Source: Siminovitchia terrae
GTDB lineage: Bacteria > Bacillota > Bacilli > Bacillales > Bacillaceae_C
Direction of reading: 5' to 3'
Length of the DNA: 64,000 nt
Assembly: GCF_003605405.2 (NCBI RefSeq)
Contig: NZ_QYTW02000005.1
Span: forward strand, 52,935 to 116,934
The notes beneath the pieces are model-generated. The model saw nothing but the letters and a program-made list of their open reading frames with translations, was not told the DNA's origin and did no database searches. The translations under genes were made by a program, and so were the position numbers. Each line of letters begins with the position of its first letter. The first letter of the stretch is position 1. Shown one piece after another: positions 36,862 to 46,227 of the stretch.

Positions 36862-37179
36862 TTGAAATCCATTGAGCATCTTACAGACTCTGTATTTTAT
36901 ATTATGGCTGCATTTACCGAACCAAGGCATGGATATGCAGTGATGAGTTTAGTGGAAGAAACAACAAAGGGTTCATTTGTTATAGGACCTGCTTCTCTTT
37001 ATACGATTATTAAGAAACTATTAAAAGAGGAACTTATCGTGTTGCATGATGACTCAGATTCGCGTAGAAAAATATATATATTAACCCAAAAAGGCCGCGA
37101 GGTGTTACATAGAGATATCTTACGTCGAAAAGCCATGATTGAATTGGCGGAAAAAGGTCTAGATAGGGGGATTCAGTAA
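36862..37179 (+). CDS. PadR-family regulator
   Basis: A 105-residue winged-helix protein. It has the PadR features HGYAVMSLVEETTKGSF, GPASLYTIIKKLLKE and RRKIYILTQKGREVL. The start is TTG 36862, after GGGAGGG; the longer frame to 36634 reads through repeat copy 7. Its stop overlaps the next ATG. It probably represses this operon through the twin dyads just upstream. Confidence 0.85.
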   Translation: MKSIEHLTDSVFYIMAAFTEPRHGYAVMSLVEETTKGSFVIGPASLYTIIKKLLKEELIVLHDDSDSRRKIYILTQKGREVLHRDILRRKAMIELAEKGLDRGIQ

Positions 37180-37712
37180 TGCCAAGTACAAAATATCTCA
37201 TGTCAAACGGTCTTGCGTTTTTTGAAGAGAAAGATATGGATAAGCTGCGACAAAAAGCATTAAAGGGCTGGCACTTGAAAAGGTTTCGTTGTGCAGGTTA
37301 TGAGTTAGAAAAAGGTGAATGCGAAGACGTAATTTTCAACATAGATTATCGTACATTGCAGCCAAATGAAGAAAATGAGTATTTTGAAATGTTTTCGTAT
37401 GCAGGTTGGACACATGTTTGTTCTAGCCATAATATGCATATTTTTAAAGCAAAGAAGGGAACAGTTCCGATATACAGTGATGTAGAATCTTCTAGAGATA
37501 AAATAGTACGCTTAGCAAAATCACTTAGAATAGCAGTGGCATTCTTTGTTGGATTGACAGTAATTTCATGGCTAATGATGACATTGACTTCGGGATTCGT
37601 TCAAAATATCAGCAGAGGGGCATTTCTTATTACATTTGTATTTACAATACCAGCAATCATGACATATACGGCAACTTATTATCATAAGTGGAAACAAGGA
37701 ATAGAAAAATAA
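37179..37712 (+). CDS. DUF2812 membrane protein
   Basis: A 177-residue protein: a cytoplasmic part (LRQKALKGWHLKRFRCAGYELEKG, typical DUF2812) followed by two membrane helices near residues 115-135 and 145-165. DUF2812 genes are often next to PadR genes and are thought to act with them; mechanism unknown. Overlaps padR by one base. Confidence 0.8.
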   Translation: MPSTKYLMSNGLAFFEEKDMDKLRQKALKGWHLKRFRCAGYELEKGECEDVIFNIDYRTLQPNEENEYFEMFSYAGWTHVCSSHNMHIFKAKKGTVPIYSDVESSRDKIVRLAKSLRIAVAFFVGLTVISWLMMTLTSGFVQNISRGAFLITFVFTIPAIMTYTATYYHKWKQGIEK

Positions 37713-37769
37713 ATGATTTACTTAATCAAAATATTAATATTAAGAATGATGAAGAGGTGAAAAGGTGCG

Positions 37770-38702
37770 ATGGAAACAATTTTGTCAGTCGAAGAACTAG
37801 GGAAGTCTTTTAAGCAAACTCAAATAATCCAGAACATCTCCTTTAACGTAAAAAAAGGGGAGATCATGGCTATTCTTGGTCCGAATGGAGCGGGAAAGTC
37901 AACGACCATCAGAAACATAATGGGAATTATGTATCCAGACGAAGGGACCATAAATTTTCATAACCATGCAGCCGGTGAAATACCTCGTAATAAAATTGGC
38001 TATTTGCCGGAGGAACGCGGATTATATAAAAATGTCAAAGTGATGGATATGATTTTATATTTAGCGGAACTAAAGGATTACCCGATTAAAAAGGCAAAGG
38101 AGCGAGCACTTGAGTACTTAGCCAAACTCGGACTTGAAGGGAAAGAAAAAGTCTCTGTTGAAGAATTATCAAAAGGGATGGGGCAGAAGGTACAATTTAT
38201 CGGATCGATTATTCATGAACCGGAATTATTGATTTTAGACGAACCTTTTTCAGGTCTAGACCCAGTTAGTCAGGAAGTTTTTAAAAATGAAATTAAAGAT
38301 TTAGCGAGTAAGGGGACAGCGATATTATTATCTTCCCATCAAATGAATATGGTCGAGGAAGTATGTGATCGCTTGTTTATGATCCATCGCGGTCAAAAAG
38401 TGATTTATGGAACGTTGGAGGATGTCAAAAATCAATATGCCAATTTTAAATGTACCATTCGAGGAAAAAATAACATTTCTGAATTGGAGCGGCTTACTCA
38501 TGTAAATCGTGTTGAGCAAAAAGAGGATGTCTCCGTGGTTTATTTAACTCAGGATGTGGTTGTGCCACTTTGGCTTAGACAGTTACCTGAGACATTGGAT
38601 ATTCAAGAGCTTTCCATTGATCGGATATCACTCCATGAAATTTTTATCGATATAGCGACGGATAAACATGTCGAAAACGAAGGAAGTGTTGTGAATGCGT
38701 AA
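37770..38702 (+). CDS. ABC ATPase, YhaQ-like
   Basis: A 310-residue ATPase: GPNGAGKSTT, LSKGMGQKVQ (a variant signature) and LLILDEPFSGLDP. It is of the NatA/YhaQ export class. Overlaps the permease gene by 8 bp. Likely part of the PadR-DUF2812 operon. Confidence 0.85.
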   Translation: METILSVEELGKSFKQTQIIQNISFNVKKGEIMAILGPNGAGKSTTIRNIMGIMYPDEGTINFHNHAAGEIPRNKIGYLPEERGLYKNVKVMDMILYLAELKDYPIKKAKERALEYLAKLGLEGKEKVSVEELSKGMGQKVQFIGSIIHEPELLILDEPFSGLDPVSQEVFKNEIKDLASKGTAILLSSHQMNMVEEVCDRLFMIHRGQKVIYGTLEDVKNQYANFKCTIRGKNNISELERLTHVNRVEQKEDVSVVYLTQDVVVPLWLRQLPETLDIQELSIDRISLHEIFIDIATDKHVENEGSVVNA

Positions 38703-39921
38703 TAGTTTAAAAGTGGCAAGATGGGAGATTAAAAGAAATATGATGAATAAATCGTTCATTATCTCTCTATTAATAACCCCCGTTCTGTTCATGTTCTTCT
38801 TTTTCGTTCCTCAATTATTTAGTGGTGGGGATGATTCCAAAGATATTGATGTTTTTATTTCAGATGAGTTAGGGGTTTTGGATGAAGTAAAGGCAATTAT
38901 TGAGTCGCAGGATTTAAACTGGAAGTTACATTCAACAGATTTAAGCAAGTCTGAGATGAAGAAACAAGTTGCCGATACTGACAAAACAGTGTATATTCCA
39001 CTTTCTGAAAAAACGTTGGATCAAGGGACCATTAATATATATATGAGTGAAGATGTCGGAAAAGATTTTATAAATGAAGCTTACATTCTGGAAGCTCCTT
39101 TACGGCAGCTGCAAATTGATAGACTCGGATTATCAGAGGAACAGAAAAATATGATTGCGAAAGGCATCGCGGTGCAGCAAGCGGAATTTGATAACTCTAT
39201 TGAAAATAAAGAAGCTGTTACGGATGAAGGTGATCCTCTTAAAAGAGTGATTCCAGGGGCGTTTGCAGGAATCGTATTGTTTTCGATTGTCATGACTGGC
39301 ATGATGATTTTCACATCTGCTTCACAGGAAAAGAAAGAGAAAGTAGCTGAAATCATCTTGTCTTCCGTGACTCCTGGTGAATTAATGCAAGGAAAGATCA
39401 TCGGCTATTTCGTCTTAGGTATTACCCAAGTTGTAGTGTGGCTTGCAGTTGGATTGCCTTTAGTAGCCTGGAAGCTTGAGCTACCGTTGATGAAGTACTT
39501 ATTAGTTCCAGAAACAATGTTGTTATTAGTGTTGGCTGTTTCCGGATATCTATTGTTTTCCGCAATCTTCGTTGCAATTGGTGCGACAGTAGAGGACATG
39601 ACAGCGACCAGCAATTTCCAAGGTATGGTCATGATGCTTCCATTTTTACCGCTTATTTTTATTGGGCCTATTATGGCGGACCCAAGCGGAGTTATTGCTA
39701 AAATTGGCTCGTTTTTCCCGATTACATCACCCGCTGTTTGGATCATCCGCCTTTCTATGTTGGACGAATGGCCTTGGATTGAAATTGTCATCGCGTTAGT
39801 CATTCTTTTTGCCACGATTTGGCTGATGATGAAAGCAGCAGGAAAAGTGTTTAAAATAGGAATTCTCATGTATGGAAAAAATGCCACAATGAAAGAAATT
39901 TGGAAATGGTTGTGGGCATAG
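38695..39921 (+). CDS. ABC-2 permease, YhaP/NatB-like
   Basis: A 408-residue protein: N-terminal helix, external domain of about 150 residues, then six helices, with TGMMIFTSASQEKKEKVAEI, a NatB-type feature. With the ATPase it would export a peptide, cation or toxic compound. B. subtilis YhaP is the closest I recognise. Confidence 0.85.
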   Translation: MRNSLKVARWEIKRNMMNKSFIISLLITPVLFMFFFFVPQLFSGGDDSKDIDVFISDELGVLDEVKAIIESQDLNWKLHSTDLSKSEMKKQVADTDKTVYIPLSEKTLDQGTINIYMSEDVGKDFINEAYILEAPLRQLQIDRLGLSEEQKNMIAKGIAVQQAEFDNSIENKEAVTDEGDPLKRVIPGAFAGIVLFSIVMTGMMIFTSASQEKKEKVAEIILSSVTPGELMQGKIIGYFVLGITQVVVWLAVGLPLVAWKLELPLMKYLLVPETMLLLVLAVSGYLLFSAIFVAIGATVEDMTATSNFQGMVMMLPFLPLIFIGPIMADPSGVIAKIGSFFPITSPAVWIIRLSMLDEWPWIEIVIALVILFATIWLMMKAAGKVFKIGILMYGKNATMKEIWKWLWA

Positions 39922-39934
39922 GAAATATAAGAAG

Positions 39935-39973
39935 AACCGCCATTCATTGTTTACGTATGAATGGCGGTTTTTG
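39935..39973 (+). terminator. Terminator after the YhaP-like gene
   Basis: AACCGCCATTCAT / ATGAATGGCGGTT with a short T-run. Confidence 0.85.
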
Positions 39974-40088
39974 TATGGCGACAGAGTATACTATTGGATA
40001 ACACTTCTAAATCCTGCATAGCGCAAGTCTGCTGTCATCTTATGTTTAAAAAAATGTACCAAACCAAAAAGCTAATCCAAAACTATCA

Positions 40089-40380
40089 CGCTCAGTAAGG
40101 TGTTGGCGTCTGGCGCTGTGGATACAATCGGTTGCCATTTTTATCTTTTATCACATGGCCATTTACATCATACGCTGCACCGACCGTTTTTCCATTAATG
40201 ACTTCTCCCGGGCGGGCCAAGGATTTATATTCCATCGGAACGGTTTTTTGGGAACCATCCTTTAATGTCACAACAACTGATGCATCGCTGTACATGGCTG
40301 AGCGTTTTTTACTCGTATCCGGCGCATCCATTCCAACAAATTCAACAGATTTTACGGGTGAAGGAGCTTTATGCGGTAAC
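40089..40380 (-). pseudogene. PhoX-type phosphatase fragment
   Basis: On the minus strand the frame reads PSPVKSVEFVGMDAP, then SDASVVVTLKDGSQKTVPME and AAYDVNGHVIKDKNGN. This matches the mature N-terminal region of secreted PhoX/DUF839 phosphatases. The signal peptide and everything past about 95 residues are missing. The upstream end runs into IS110 debris in the same frame. Confidence 0.6.
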
Positions 40381-40489
40381 CCATCTAGAGTACGTTTTAC
40401 TTTGAAACTTTTCTTGTAGGGTTTCTTTCCAAGGATGCTTGAACCTAACTTTCACTTTTTGCTACATCCAGACCAACGACTGGATTCAT
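40381..40489 (-). pseudogene. IS110-family transposase, N-terminal remnant
   Basis: ATG 40489 after GGGGGAAC opens MNPVVGLDVAKSES, the RuvC-like start of IS110-family recombinases, then a TAG. A shifted frame continues with KKPYKKSFKVKRTLDGL and joins the PhoX fragment. The catalytic domains are lost. Confidence 0.65.
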
Positions 40490-40700
40490 AAAGTTCCCCC
40501 TTCCAAAATATAAATGCCGGTAACCCCTAAATCCTCCTTATAGTGTCATAGCTTCGCTTGTTATACGAGATCATTGTCCCAACCAGCCTCAAACATGTTT
40601 CTATAAGTAGGGAGCGAACCGTTTTGCGGACGGGGTCCTAGCCCCACGGGCCCGAACGTTCTACCCCGGCCACCGTTATCATATATCGATATAAAAAATG
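40490..40700 (-). mobile_element. Non-coding left end of the IS110 remnant
   Basis: About 200 bp upstream of the transposase ATG contains GC-rich hairpins and no gene. IS110 elements carry their bridge RNA in this region. The outer boundary was not found. Confidence 0.5.
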
Positions 40701-40743
40701 GTTAACCAGAAATATTTTCTGGCTGACCTTATAATACGATCGG

Positions 40744-40778
40744 GCGCAATTCTTTAAAAAGAATTGTGCCTTCTTTAG
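40744..40778 (+). terminator. Terminator-like hairpin
   Basis: GCGCAATTCTTT / AAAGAATTGTGC, then a short T-rich stretch. Confidence 0.5.
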
Positions 40779-40896
40779 CTATAGGGCTATTTTCTTAAAT
40801 AATTGATAGTAAAGTTATCGGTCTGAAGGAGAGTTATTTTATGTTATCATCAAATAAGAACAAGTGTTTCTAAAAAATCTGGGTAAGGAGAATAAT

Positions 40897-41541
40897 ATGT
40901 CAAAAATAAAAATTGAAAAACCAAAAATCCCTCATAATTTACCGTCTGCAAACTTTCAAGAAATATATTATAGGGATGAACCCTATCTAGACAAATGTAT
41001 AATATCGAATTGCTCTGTTGATAGAGAAAAAATGGATAAAATTGAATTCTCACAAGTTATTTTTAAAAATGTAAAATTTAATGATATATCTTTTAAAAAT
41101 ATTGAGTTAACAGATGTTATTTTTGAAAACTGTGATTTGTCCAATGCCGATTTTATGGAAGCGATTATTCACAGAGTAGAATTTAAAGAATCAAAAATGT
41201 TAGGAATAAATCTTTCAGATGCTGGTTTAGGAAATGTACTTTTTGAGAACTGTATTTTGAATCTGAGTTCGTATGGTTACGGTAGTTTAAAGCAAGTGAA
41301 GTTTGTTAATTGTTCTTTGCAAAATGCTGATTACTATGAATGCAAATTTAAAAAAGTTGGGTTCCATCAATGTGATATAAATGACGTGAATTTTTCTGGG
41401 ACATCACTTAAAGGGATTGATATTAGTAGTTCAACGTTTGAAAGAATTAGCGTATCCTTGGAAGATTTAGATGGATGCGAGGTTTCTCCCCAACAAGCAA
41501 TTGGATTTGCCGCAATGTTGGGATTAAAAGTTAAAGAATAA
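40897..41541 (+). CDS. Pentapeptide-repeat protein
   Basis: A 214-residue protein with repeating A(D/N)LXX/F-type pentapeptides (VIFKNVKFNDISFKNIELTD, NADFMEAIIHRVEF), expected to form a right-handed quadrilateral helix. Its size is like Qnr, which protects gyrase, but I see no decisive Qnr loop. The start is ATG 40897, after AAGGAG. Confidence 0.75.
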   Translation: MSKIKIEKPKIPHNLPSANFQEIYYRDEPYLDKCIISNCSVDREKMDKIEFSQVIFKNVKFNDISFKNIELTDVIFENCDLSNADFMEAIIHRVEFKESKMLGINLSDAGLGNVLFENCILNLSSYGYGSLKQVKFVNCSLQNADYYECKFKKVGFHQCDINDVNFSGTSLKGIDISSSTFERISVSLEDLDGCEVSPQQAIGFAAMLGLKVKE

Positions 41542-41705
41542 GATATTTGTTCAAACGCTATATAAAGCTAACTTAATTAACTTTATAGGTTATTGGTAAT
41601 AAATATTTCTACATAGTTATTCAAGCAAAGGGCGCGATTGCGGAAGATCATAGGATGAAATTGATCAAACTTTTTTATAAAAAATGTATACTAATTCATA
41701 AGAGA

Positions 41706-41745
41706 AGAATCCATTTTGATCATTTTTCAAAACGGATTCTTTTAA
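41706..41745 (+). terminator. Terminator
   Basis: AGAATCCATTTTGA / TCAAAACGGATTCT, then TTTTAATTT; between the pentapeptide-repeat and kinase genes. Confidence 0.7.
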
Positions 41746-41787
41746 TTTGATTAAACTTTATTCCAAAGCTACAATGGAGGGATTTCA

Positions 41788-42306
41788 GTGATTTATTTAA
41801 TTACAGGACCGATGGCAAGTGGTAAATCTACTGTAGCAGAATTGATGGCAAAAAAATTCAAGAGGTCAGTACACTTACGTGGGGATGTTTTTCGTAAAAT
41901 GATTGCTTCTGGCCGAGAAGAAATGAGCGAAAATCCTAGTGAAGAAGCCGAATTTCAGCTGAATTTGCGCTATCAATTAACAGCAGAAGTTGCAAAAGGA
42001 TACAGTAACGCAGGTTTTACTGTTATTGTACAAGATAATTACTATGGTGAAAAACTTCCGTATATTCTTGAATTAATGGCTCCTGAGAAAGTGGAAACTA
42101 TTGTATTAACTCCTACTGCTGACGTTATCCGAGAAAGAGAACATAATAGAGGCAAGGCTGGTTATATCGGCTTTGACGTTGATAATTTGTGTAAAGAGTT
42201 TTTAAAAACTACTCCGCATATTGGATTATGGATTGATAATAGTGTAGAACAACCGCATGAAACAGTTGACCACATTATGAATGAGTTAGGTATTGAATCA
42301 AACTAA
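41788..42306 (+). CDS. P-loop kinase/phosphotransferase-like protein
   Basis: A 172-residue nucleotide-binding protein with Walker A GPMASGKST at residues 7-15 and a second motif LRGDVFRKM. It resembles AAA_33 or chloramphenicol-phosphotransferase-like small kinases; substrate unknown. The start is GTG 41788, after GGAGGG. Confidence 0.7.
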   Translation: MIYLITGPMASGKSTVAELMAKKFKRSVHLRGDVFRKMIASGREEMSENPSEEAEFQLNLRYQLTAEVAKGYSNAGFTVIVQDNYYGEKLPYILELMAPEKVETIVLTPTADVIREREHNRGKAGYIGFDVDNLCKEFLKTTPHIGLWIDNSVEQPHETVDHIMNELGIESN

Positions 42307-42386
42307 AAATCTTCTAAGTTATTCCGTTATAGGGCGCTATTATGGAATAACGCTAAGATTTAAACGACTTTATTGTTAAATTTTAA

Positions 42387-42576
42387 CTTCATTCAGCAGA
42401 AGTCTCCCACTTCTATAAGTGGTGAGATGAATGCATATTGGTATTCCATTCGGTGGGGGTTCAAACCCCGGCTGAATAAAGTTAAAGCCTCTGGCGGATG
42501 CCACAGATTTTCAGAGGAAATTTATCGGGCGAAGCTCGATAAAATCTGGGCGCAAATACGCCAAGGCGCATTTGAT
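42387..42576 (+). mobile_element. 190-bp repeat element, copy 8
   Basis: Full length, after TTTAA. Its third hairpin has ATCGGGC opposite GCTCGAT, so one G-C pair becomes G-T. Confidence 0.85.
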
Positions 42577-42856
42577 GTGCAATGAAGTAATTACATTTAA
42601 CATCTTTATTTTTACCCCGTTCCCATGAGGACGGGGTTTTATGTGTTTGGGTGAAAAAATTTTATAACCTTATTGTAACTTTACACTAGGTGCTTTTATT
42701 TATGCAAAAGAAGTTATATAAACTTAGGAACTACCAATAATCATTGATATGAAGCGATTAAAGAGTTACTGCCAAAAGATGAAATAATGCAGGCTAAATG
42801 GCCTTCGGAATTGATGAAAAATATTAAGATTAATGTCCTTATTGTCGAGGTGCGGA
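42577..42856. other. Intergenic stretch with a terminator and a possible gene remnant
   Basis: A terminator (CCCCGT / ACGGGG with TTTT) lies at 42614-42641. From about 42751 a frame reads EAIKELLPKDEIMQ, then KWPSELMKNIKIN; it has no start with a ribosome site and ends at the next gene's 5' region. Unidentified. Confidence 0.3.
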
Positions 42857-43456
42857 ATGATACGCATAAATAATTATTCAGATACGTTAATTATTGTTGT
42901 TCATGAAATTTACGGAATCAATGATCATATGAAGTGGTTTTGTGAAATGTTATCACAAGAAAGCCTTGATGTCATTTGCCCCAATTTATATAAACAAGGC
43001 ATATCTTTTGACTATGCCCAGGAAGCAGAAGCCTATCGATACTTCATGGATCATGTTGGTTTCATGTATGCATTCAATAAAGTGAAGGATGCTTTTCGTG
43101 AAATGAAGGCTGAGTACAACCGAATATTTATTGTCGGGTTTAGCGTTGGTGCCACCATCGCCTGGTTATGCAGCCAAGAAAAAGGGCTCAATGGTATTGT
43201 GGGATATTATGGTTCACGAATTAGAGATTACAAACAAATATCCCCGACTTGTCCAACACTGTTGTTTTTTCCGGAACAAGAGCACTCTTTCAATGTGTCC
43301 GAATTAATTGTGTACTTGCAGGAAAAATATATCGAAATACATACAGTCAAAGGGGAACATGGTTTCAGTGATCCGTTTTCTCCGGTCTTCAACAAACAAT
43401 CGGCACAGCTGACATTTGACAGGATGTCCGGCTTTATCAATAAAAAAATGTTTTAG
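42857..43456 (+). CDS. Dienelactone hydrolase family protein
   Basis: A 199-residue alpha/beta hydrolase: VHEIYGINDHMK near the start, nucleophile elbow GFSVGA, and GEHGFSDPF with the catalytic His. The nucleophile is Ser, where classic dienelactone hydrolases have Cys. The start is ATG 42857, after GAGGTG. Substrate unknown. Confidence 0.75.
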   Translation: MIRINNYSDTLIIVVHEIYGINDHMKWFCEMLSQESLDVICPNLYKQGISFDYAQEAEAYRYFMDHVGFMYAFNKVKDAFREMKAEYNRIFIVGFSVGATIAWLCSQEKGLNGIVGYYGSRIRDYKQISPTCPTLLFFPEQEHSFNVSELIVYLQEKYIEIHTVKGEHGFSDPFSPVFNKQSAQLTFDRMSGFINKKMF

Positions 43457-43530
43457 TACGAAATTTCCCAGAGGTTTGTGTTTTTATGAAAATGAGTATT
43501 GACTTTCCAATTTATCTCATGTTAAGTTTA

Positions 43531-43555
43531 TTATAGACCGACGGTCGGTCTATAA
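43531..43555. promoter_or_regulatory. Perfect TetR-type operator
   Basis: TTATAGACCGAC-G-GTCGGTCTATAA has perfect 12-bp arms around a central base, in the leader before the TetR gene. A -35-like TTGACT lies at 43499-43504; no clear -10 was found. Confidence 0.8.
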
Positions 43556-43575
43556 TAATGGAGGTATTTTCATTT

Positions 43576-44226
43576 ATGAGAATCTCAAAAAATCCAGAAG
43601 ATCGAAAAACTGAAATATTAGACGCAGCTGAGATGCTATTTACCACAAAAGGTTATTCGGCAACCACTGTTAATGACATTCTCAGCAAAGTAGGCATCGC
43701 AAAAGGTACCTTTTATTATTATTTTCAATCAAAAGAAGAGGTGATGGACGCAATCGTCATGCGATTCATTGATAAGGGGGTAGAAGCGGCAAAGGCGGTC
43801 GCTGCGGATCCCAACCTGAAGGCACCTGAAAAGCTGTTCCAAATCATCGTGGGACAAAGAGCAGATGATGGGCAAAAAGGACAAATGATCGAGGAGCTTC
43901 ACCAAGTGAACAATGCAGAAATGCATCAGAAAAGTCTGGTGGAAACGATCCTTCAATTGACCCCGGTTCTTACTGAAGTGATTGAACAGGGGATTGAAGA
44001 AGGGGTTTTCAAAACCCCTTTTCCAAAAGAAACGGTTGAATTTTTATTGGCATCTTCCCAGTTTTTGCTTGATGAAGGTATTTTTCAATGGGAGCATCAA
44101 GAAATCATGCAAAAGGCCACGGCATTGACTCACATCATTGAGACCACTTTGGGTGCTGAAAAAGGTAGCTTTGCCTACATCCTTGGAATGTATGACAACG
44201 AAAAGGAGAGAAAACCAAATGAATAA
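43576..44226 (+). CDS. TetR-family regulator
   Basis: A 216-residue protein with the TetR helix-turn-helix TVNDILSKVGIAKGTFYYYF. ATG 43576 follows GGAGG by about 11 bases; ATG 43558 is inside the ribosome-site region. The perfect dyad upstream is its likely operator. Its 3' end overlaps the HU-like gene by 8 bp. Confidence 0.85.
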   Translation: MRISKNPEDRKTEILDAAEMLFTTKGYSATTVNDILSKVGIAKGTFYYYFQSKEEVMDAIVMRFIDKGVEAAKAVAADPNLKAPEKLFQIIVGQRADDGQKGQMIEELHQVNNAEMHQKSLVETILQLTPVLTEVIEQGIEEGVFKTPFPKETVEFLLASSQFLLDEGIFQWEHQEIMQKATALTHIIETTLGAEKGSFAYILGMYDNEKERKPNE

Positions 44227-44404
44227 TTCGGAAATGATTGCCAAAGTATCAGAGAAATCAGGTGTTAATACCGAGGATTGTCAAAAAGTATTGGATGCTT
44301 TTGAAGAAGTTTTAGCGAATGAATTATCAAGTTCAAAAGATATAGGCAGCGCTTTTAATAAAGTTTATAACGTATTGGGATTTCTAAAAAACAAATCAAG
44401 GTGA
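44219..44404 (+). CDS. HU N-terminal-like small protein
   Basis: A 61-residue protein. Residues 1-30 (MNNSEMIAKVSEKSGVN, then VLDAFEEVLANELSS) closely match the N-terminal dimerisation helices of HU. The DNA-binding beta-arm and core sheet are absent. It overlaps TetR at the start and meets the ATPase gene at the end, so it belongs to the operon. Function unknown. Confidence 0.6.
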   Translation: MNNSEMIAKVSEKSGVNTEDCQKVLDAFEEVLANELSSSKDIGSAFNKVYNVLGFLKNKSR

Positions 44405-44409
44405 TATGG

Positions 44410-45324
44410 ATGGAGAATATGATTGTCGTCAAAGACTTTGTGAAAAAATATGGAAATTATACGGCGGTTGACCATGTTTCATTTGAAGTGGAAAGCGGCA
44501 GCATCTTCGCTTTTTTGGGGCCAAACGGAGCCGGGAAAAGCACAACCATCAATACACTTTGCACAATTTTTGAAAAGACTTCTGGAGATCTTCTAATAGA
44601 TGGGACAGATGTCAGCAGTCAAAATGCTGTTAGAAGTGCCATCGGTGTTGTTTTTCAGGAGTCTACACTTGATCAAAAAATGACAGTTGAAGAGAATTTG
44701 AAAATGCATTGCCATTTTTACAATTTGCCAAGATCACTGATTTCTGATCGGATTGACTTTGTCTTGGAAATCGTCGATTTGTTAGATTGGAAAAAGGCAA
44801 TGGTCAGCAGTTTATCGGGAGGCATGAAAAGACGCGTAGAAATAGCGAGAAGTCTTCTGCATTTTCCGAAAGTATTGTTTTTAGATGAGCCAACCGCAGG
44901 GCTTGATCCGCAAACAAGAGCGAAAATTTGGGAATATATTATCAAGCTCCAAAAGGAAAAGAAGATAACGATCTTTTTAACAACACATTATATGGATGAG
45001 GCTGAAATTTGCCATAAAGTGGCGGTAATGGACAATGGTAAAATTATCGCACTTGACACTCCGTACGGATTGAAGCGGCAGTATACAAAAGACAAAGCTC
45101 ACATAGAAAGCGCTAATCCACAAGAACTGGAAACAGTGTTGAAACAGCATCAACTAACATTTAAAAGAGAGGAAAATCATTTTACTGTTGAATTTAATGA
45201 GCTTACGAATCTTTTAATGACTTTGACGGTCCATCGGCCCTTTATCACAGATTTGGAGATTAAGAAAGGAACATTGAACGATGTATTTCTAGAGATTACA
45301 GGAAGGGATATAAGGGGGAATTAA
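44410..45324 (+). CDS. ABC exporter ATPase, DrrA-like
   Basis: A 304-residue ATPase: GPNGAGKSTTIN, LSGGMKRRVEIAR, LFLDEPTAGLDPQ and TTHYMDE. ATG 44410 follows AAGGTG by seven bases; GTG 44401 and ATG 44419 are alternatives. It forms an efflux pair with the permease 2 bp downstream. Confidence 0.85.
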   Translation: MENMIVVKDFVKKYGNYTAVDHVSFEVESGSIFAFLGPNGAGKSTTINTLCTIFEKTSGDLLIDGTDVSSQNAVRSAIGVVFQESTLDQKMTVEENLKMHCHFYNLPRSLISDRIDFVLEIVDLLDWKKAMVSSLSGGMKRRVEIARSLLHFPKVLFLDEPTAGLDPQTRAKIWEYIIKLQKEKKITIFLTTHYMDEAEICHKVAVMDNGKIIALDTPYGLKRQYTKDKAHIESANPQELETVLKQHQLTFKREENHFTVEFNELTNLLMTLTVHRPFITDLEIKKGTLNDVFLEITGRDIRGN

Positions 45325-45326
45325 CG

Positions 45327-46163
45327 GTGCGCATCGTTTTGGCGTTATGGTTAAGAAATATAAAATTGTTTTTCAGGAATCGTACGCAACTGGTATTGAT
45401 TCTGATTATGCCATTTTTCTATTTGTATTTGCTGAGCACCATTTTCAAAAGTGCTTTCATCAGCAATCCGGTTCATTATGTTTTGTCAGGAATCGTGATC
45501 ATCGTTGTTTTTCAAACATCATTGAATATTGCCACGTCTACGATTGAAGATATTGTTTCGGGCTATATGAAAGAAGTGCTTGTCAGCCCTGTAAAAAGAA
45601 TCCAGATCGCTGCCGGCCAAATATTGTCTTCCACAACTGTAGCTACCATTCAAGGATTTCTAATTCTCATCGTCGGTTATTTTATTGGCCTGAAATACAA
45701 TTCTATTTTAACTCCCATCGCAGTCGTTGTATCTATGATATTTGTAGGGTTCGTATTTTCTTCTTTCGGTTTACTTTTAGCTGCATCAGTGAAGAATTCC
45801 CAGACATTCCAAATTGTTACCATGGCTGTTACAACACCTATCACTTTTTTATGCGGAGTCTATGTGCCGCTTAGCTTGCTCCCCAACGGTCTTCAATATA
45901 TCGCTCTATTAAATCCGATGACGTATGCAGCCGCATTTTTCAGAACTTTAACTTTGGAAAAGATGTCATTGACAACGGATGAACTGATTGCGGAACAGCT
46001 TGCGTTTAAAGTCAGCGGCTTTGTTATCACACCTCAAATCAGCTTTGTCATTGTACTTTCGTTCGGAATCTTGTGTTTTATGCTTTCCAGTGCAGTTTTT
46101 ACAAGAATTGATTTTTCAAAAATGAACCGTTCAGGAGTCCAAAAGGACATATTCCAACAGTAG
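45327..46163 (+). CDS. ABC-2 permease, DrrB-like
   Basis: A 278-residue membrane protein with six helices and no large external domain, as in daunorubicin DrrB-type permeases. The start is GTG 45327. It is the last gene of the TetR operon. Confidence 0.85.
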   Translation: MRIVLALWLRNIKLFFRNRTQLVLILIMPFFYLYLLSTIFKSAFISNPVHYVLSGIVIIVVFQTSLNIATSTIEDIVSGYMKEVLVSPVKRIQIAAGQILSSTTVATIQGFLILIVGYFIGLKYNSILTPIAVVVSMIFVGFVFSSFGLLLAASVKNSQTFQIVTMAVTTPITFLCGVYVPLSLLPNGLQYIALLNPMTYAAAFFRTLTLEKMSLTTDELIAEQLAFKVSGFVITPQISFVIVLSFGILCFMLSSAVFTRIDFSKMNRSGVQKDIFQQ

Positions 46164-46227
46164 CTCTTTGATAAGCAGAAATAATGTAGGAGAGAGGGAA
46201 CAAGAACCTTCAGCATTTTTAGTTTAA

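Noticed and set aside
42373..42585. Plus-strand ORF across repeat copy 8 with similar ORFs in copies 3 and 7
   Set aside because: The shared peptide comes only from the repeat; frame is not kept in all copies and no ribosome site exists.
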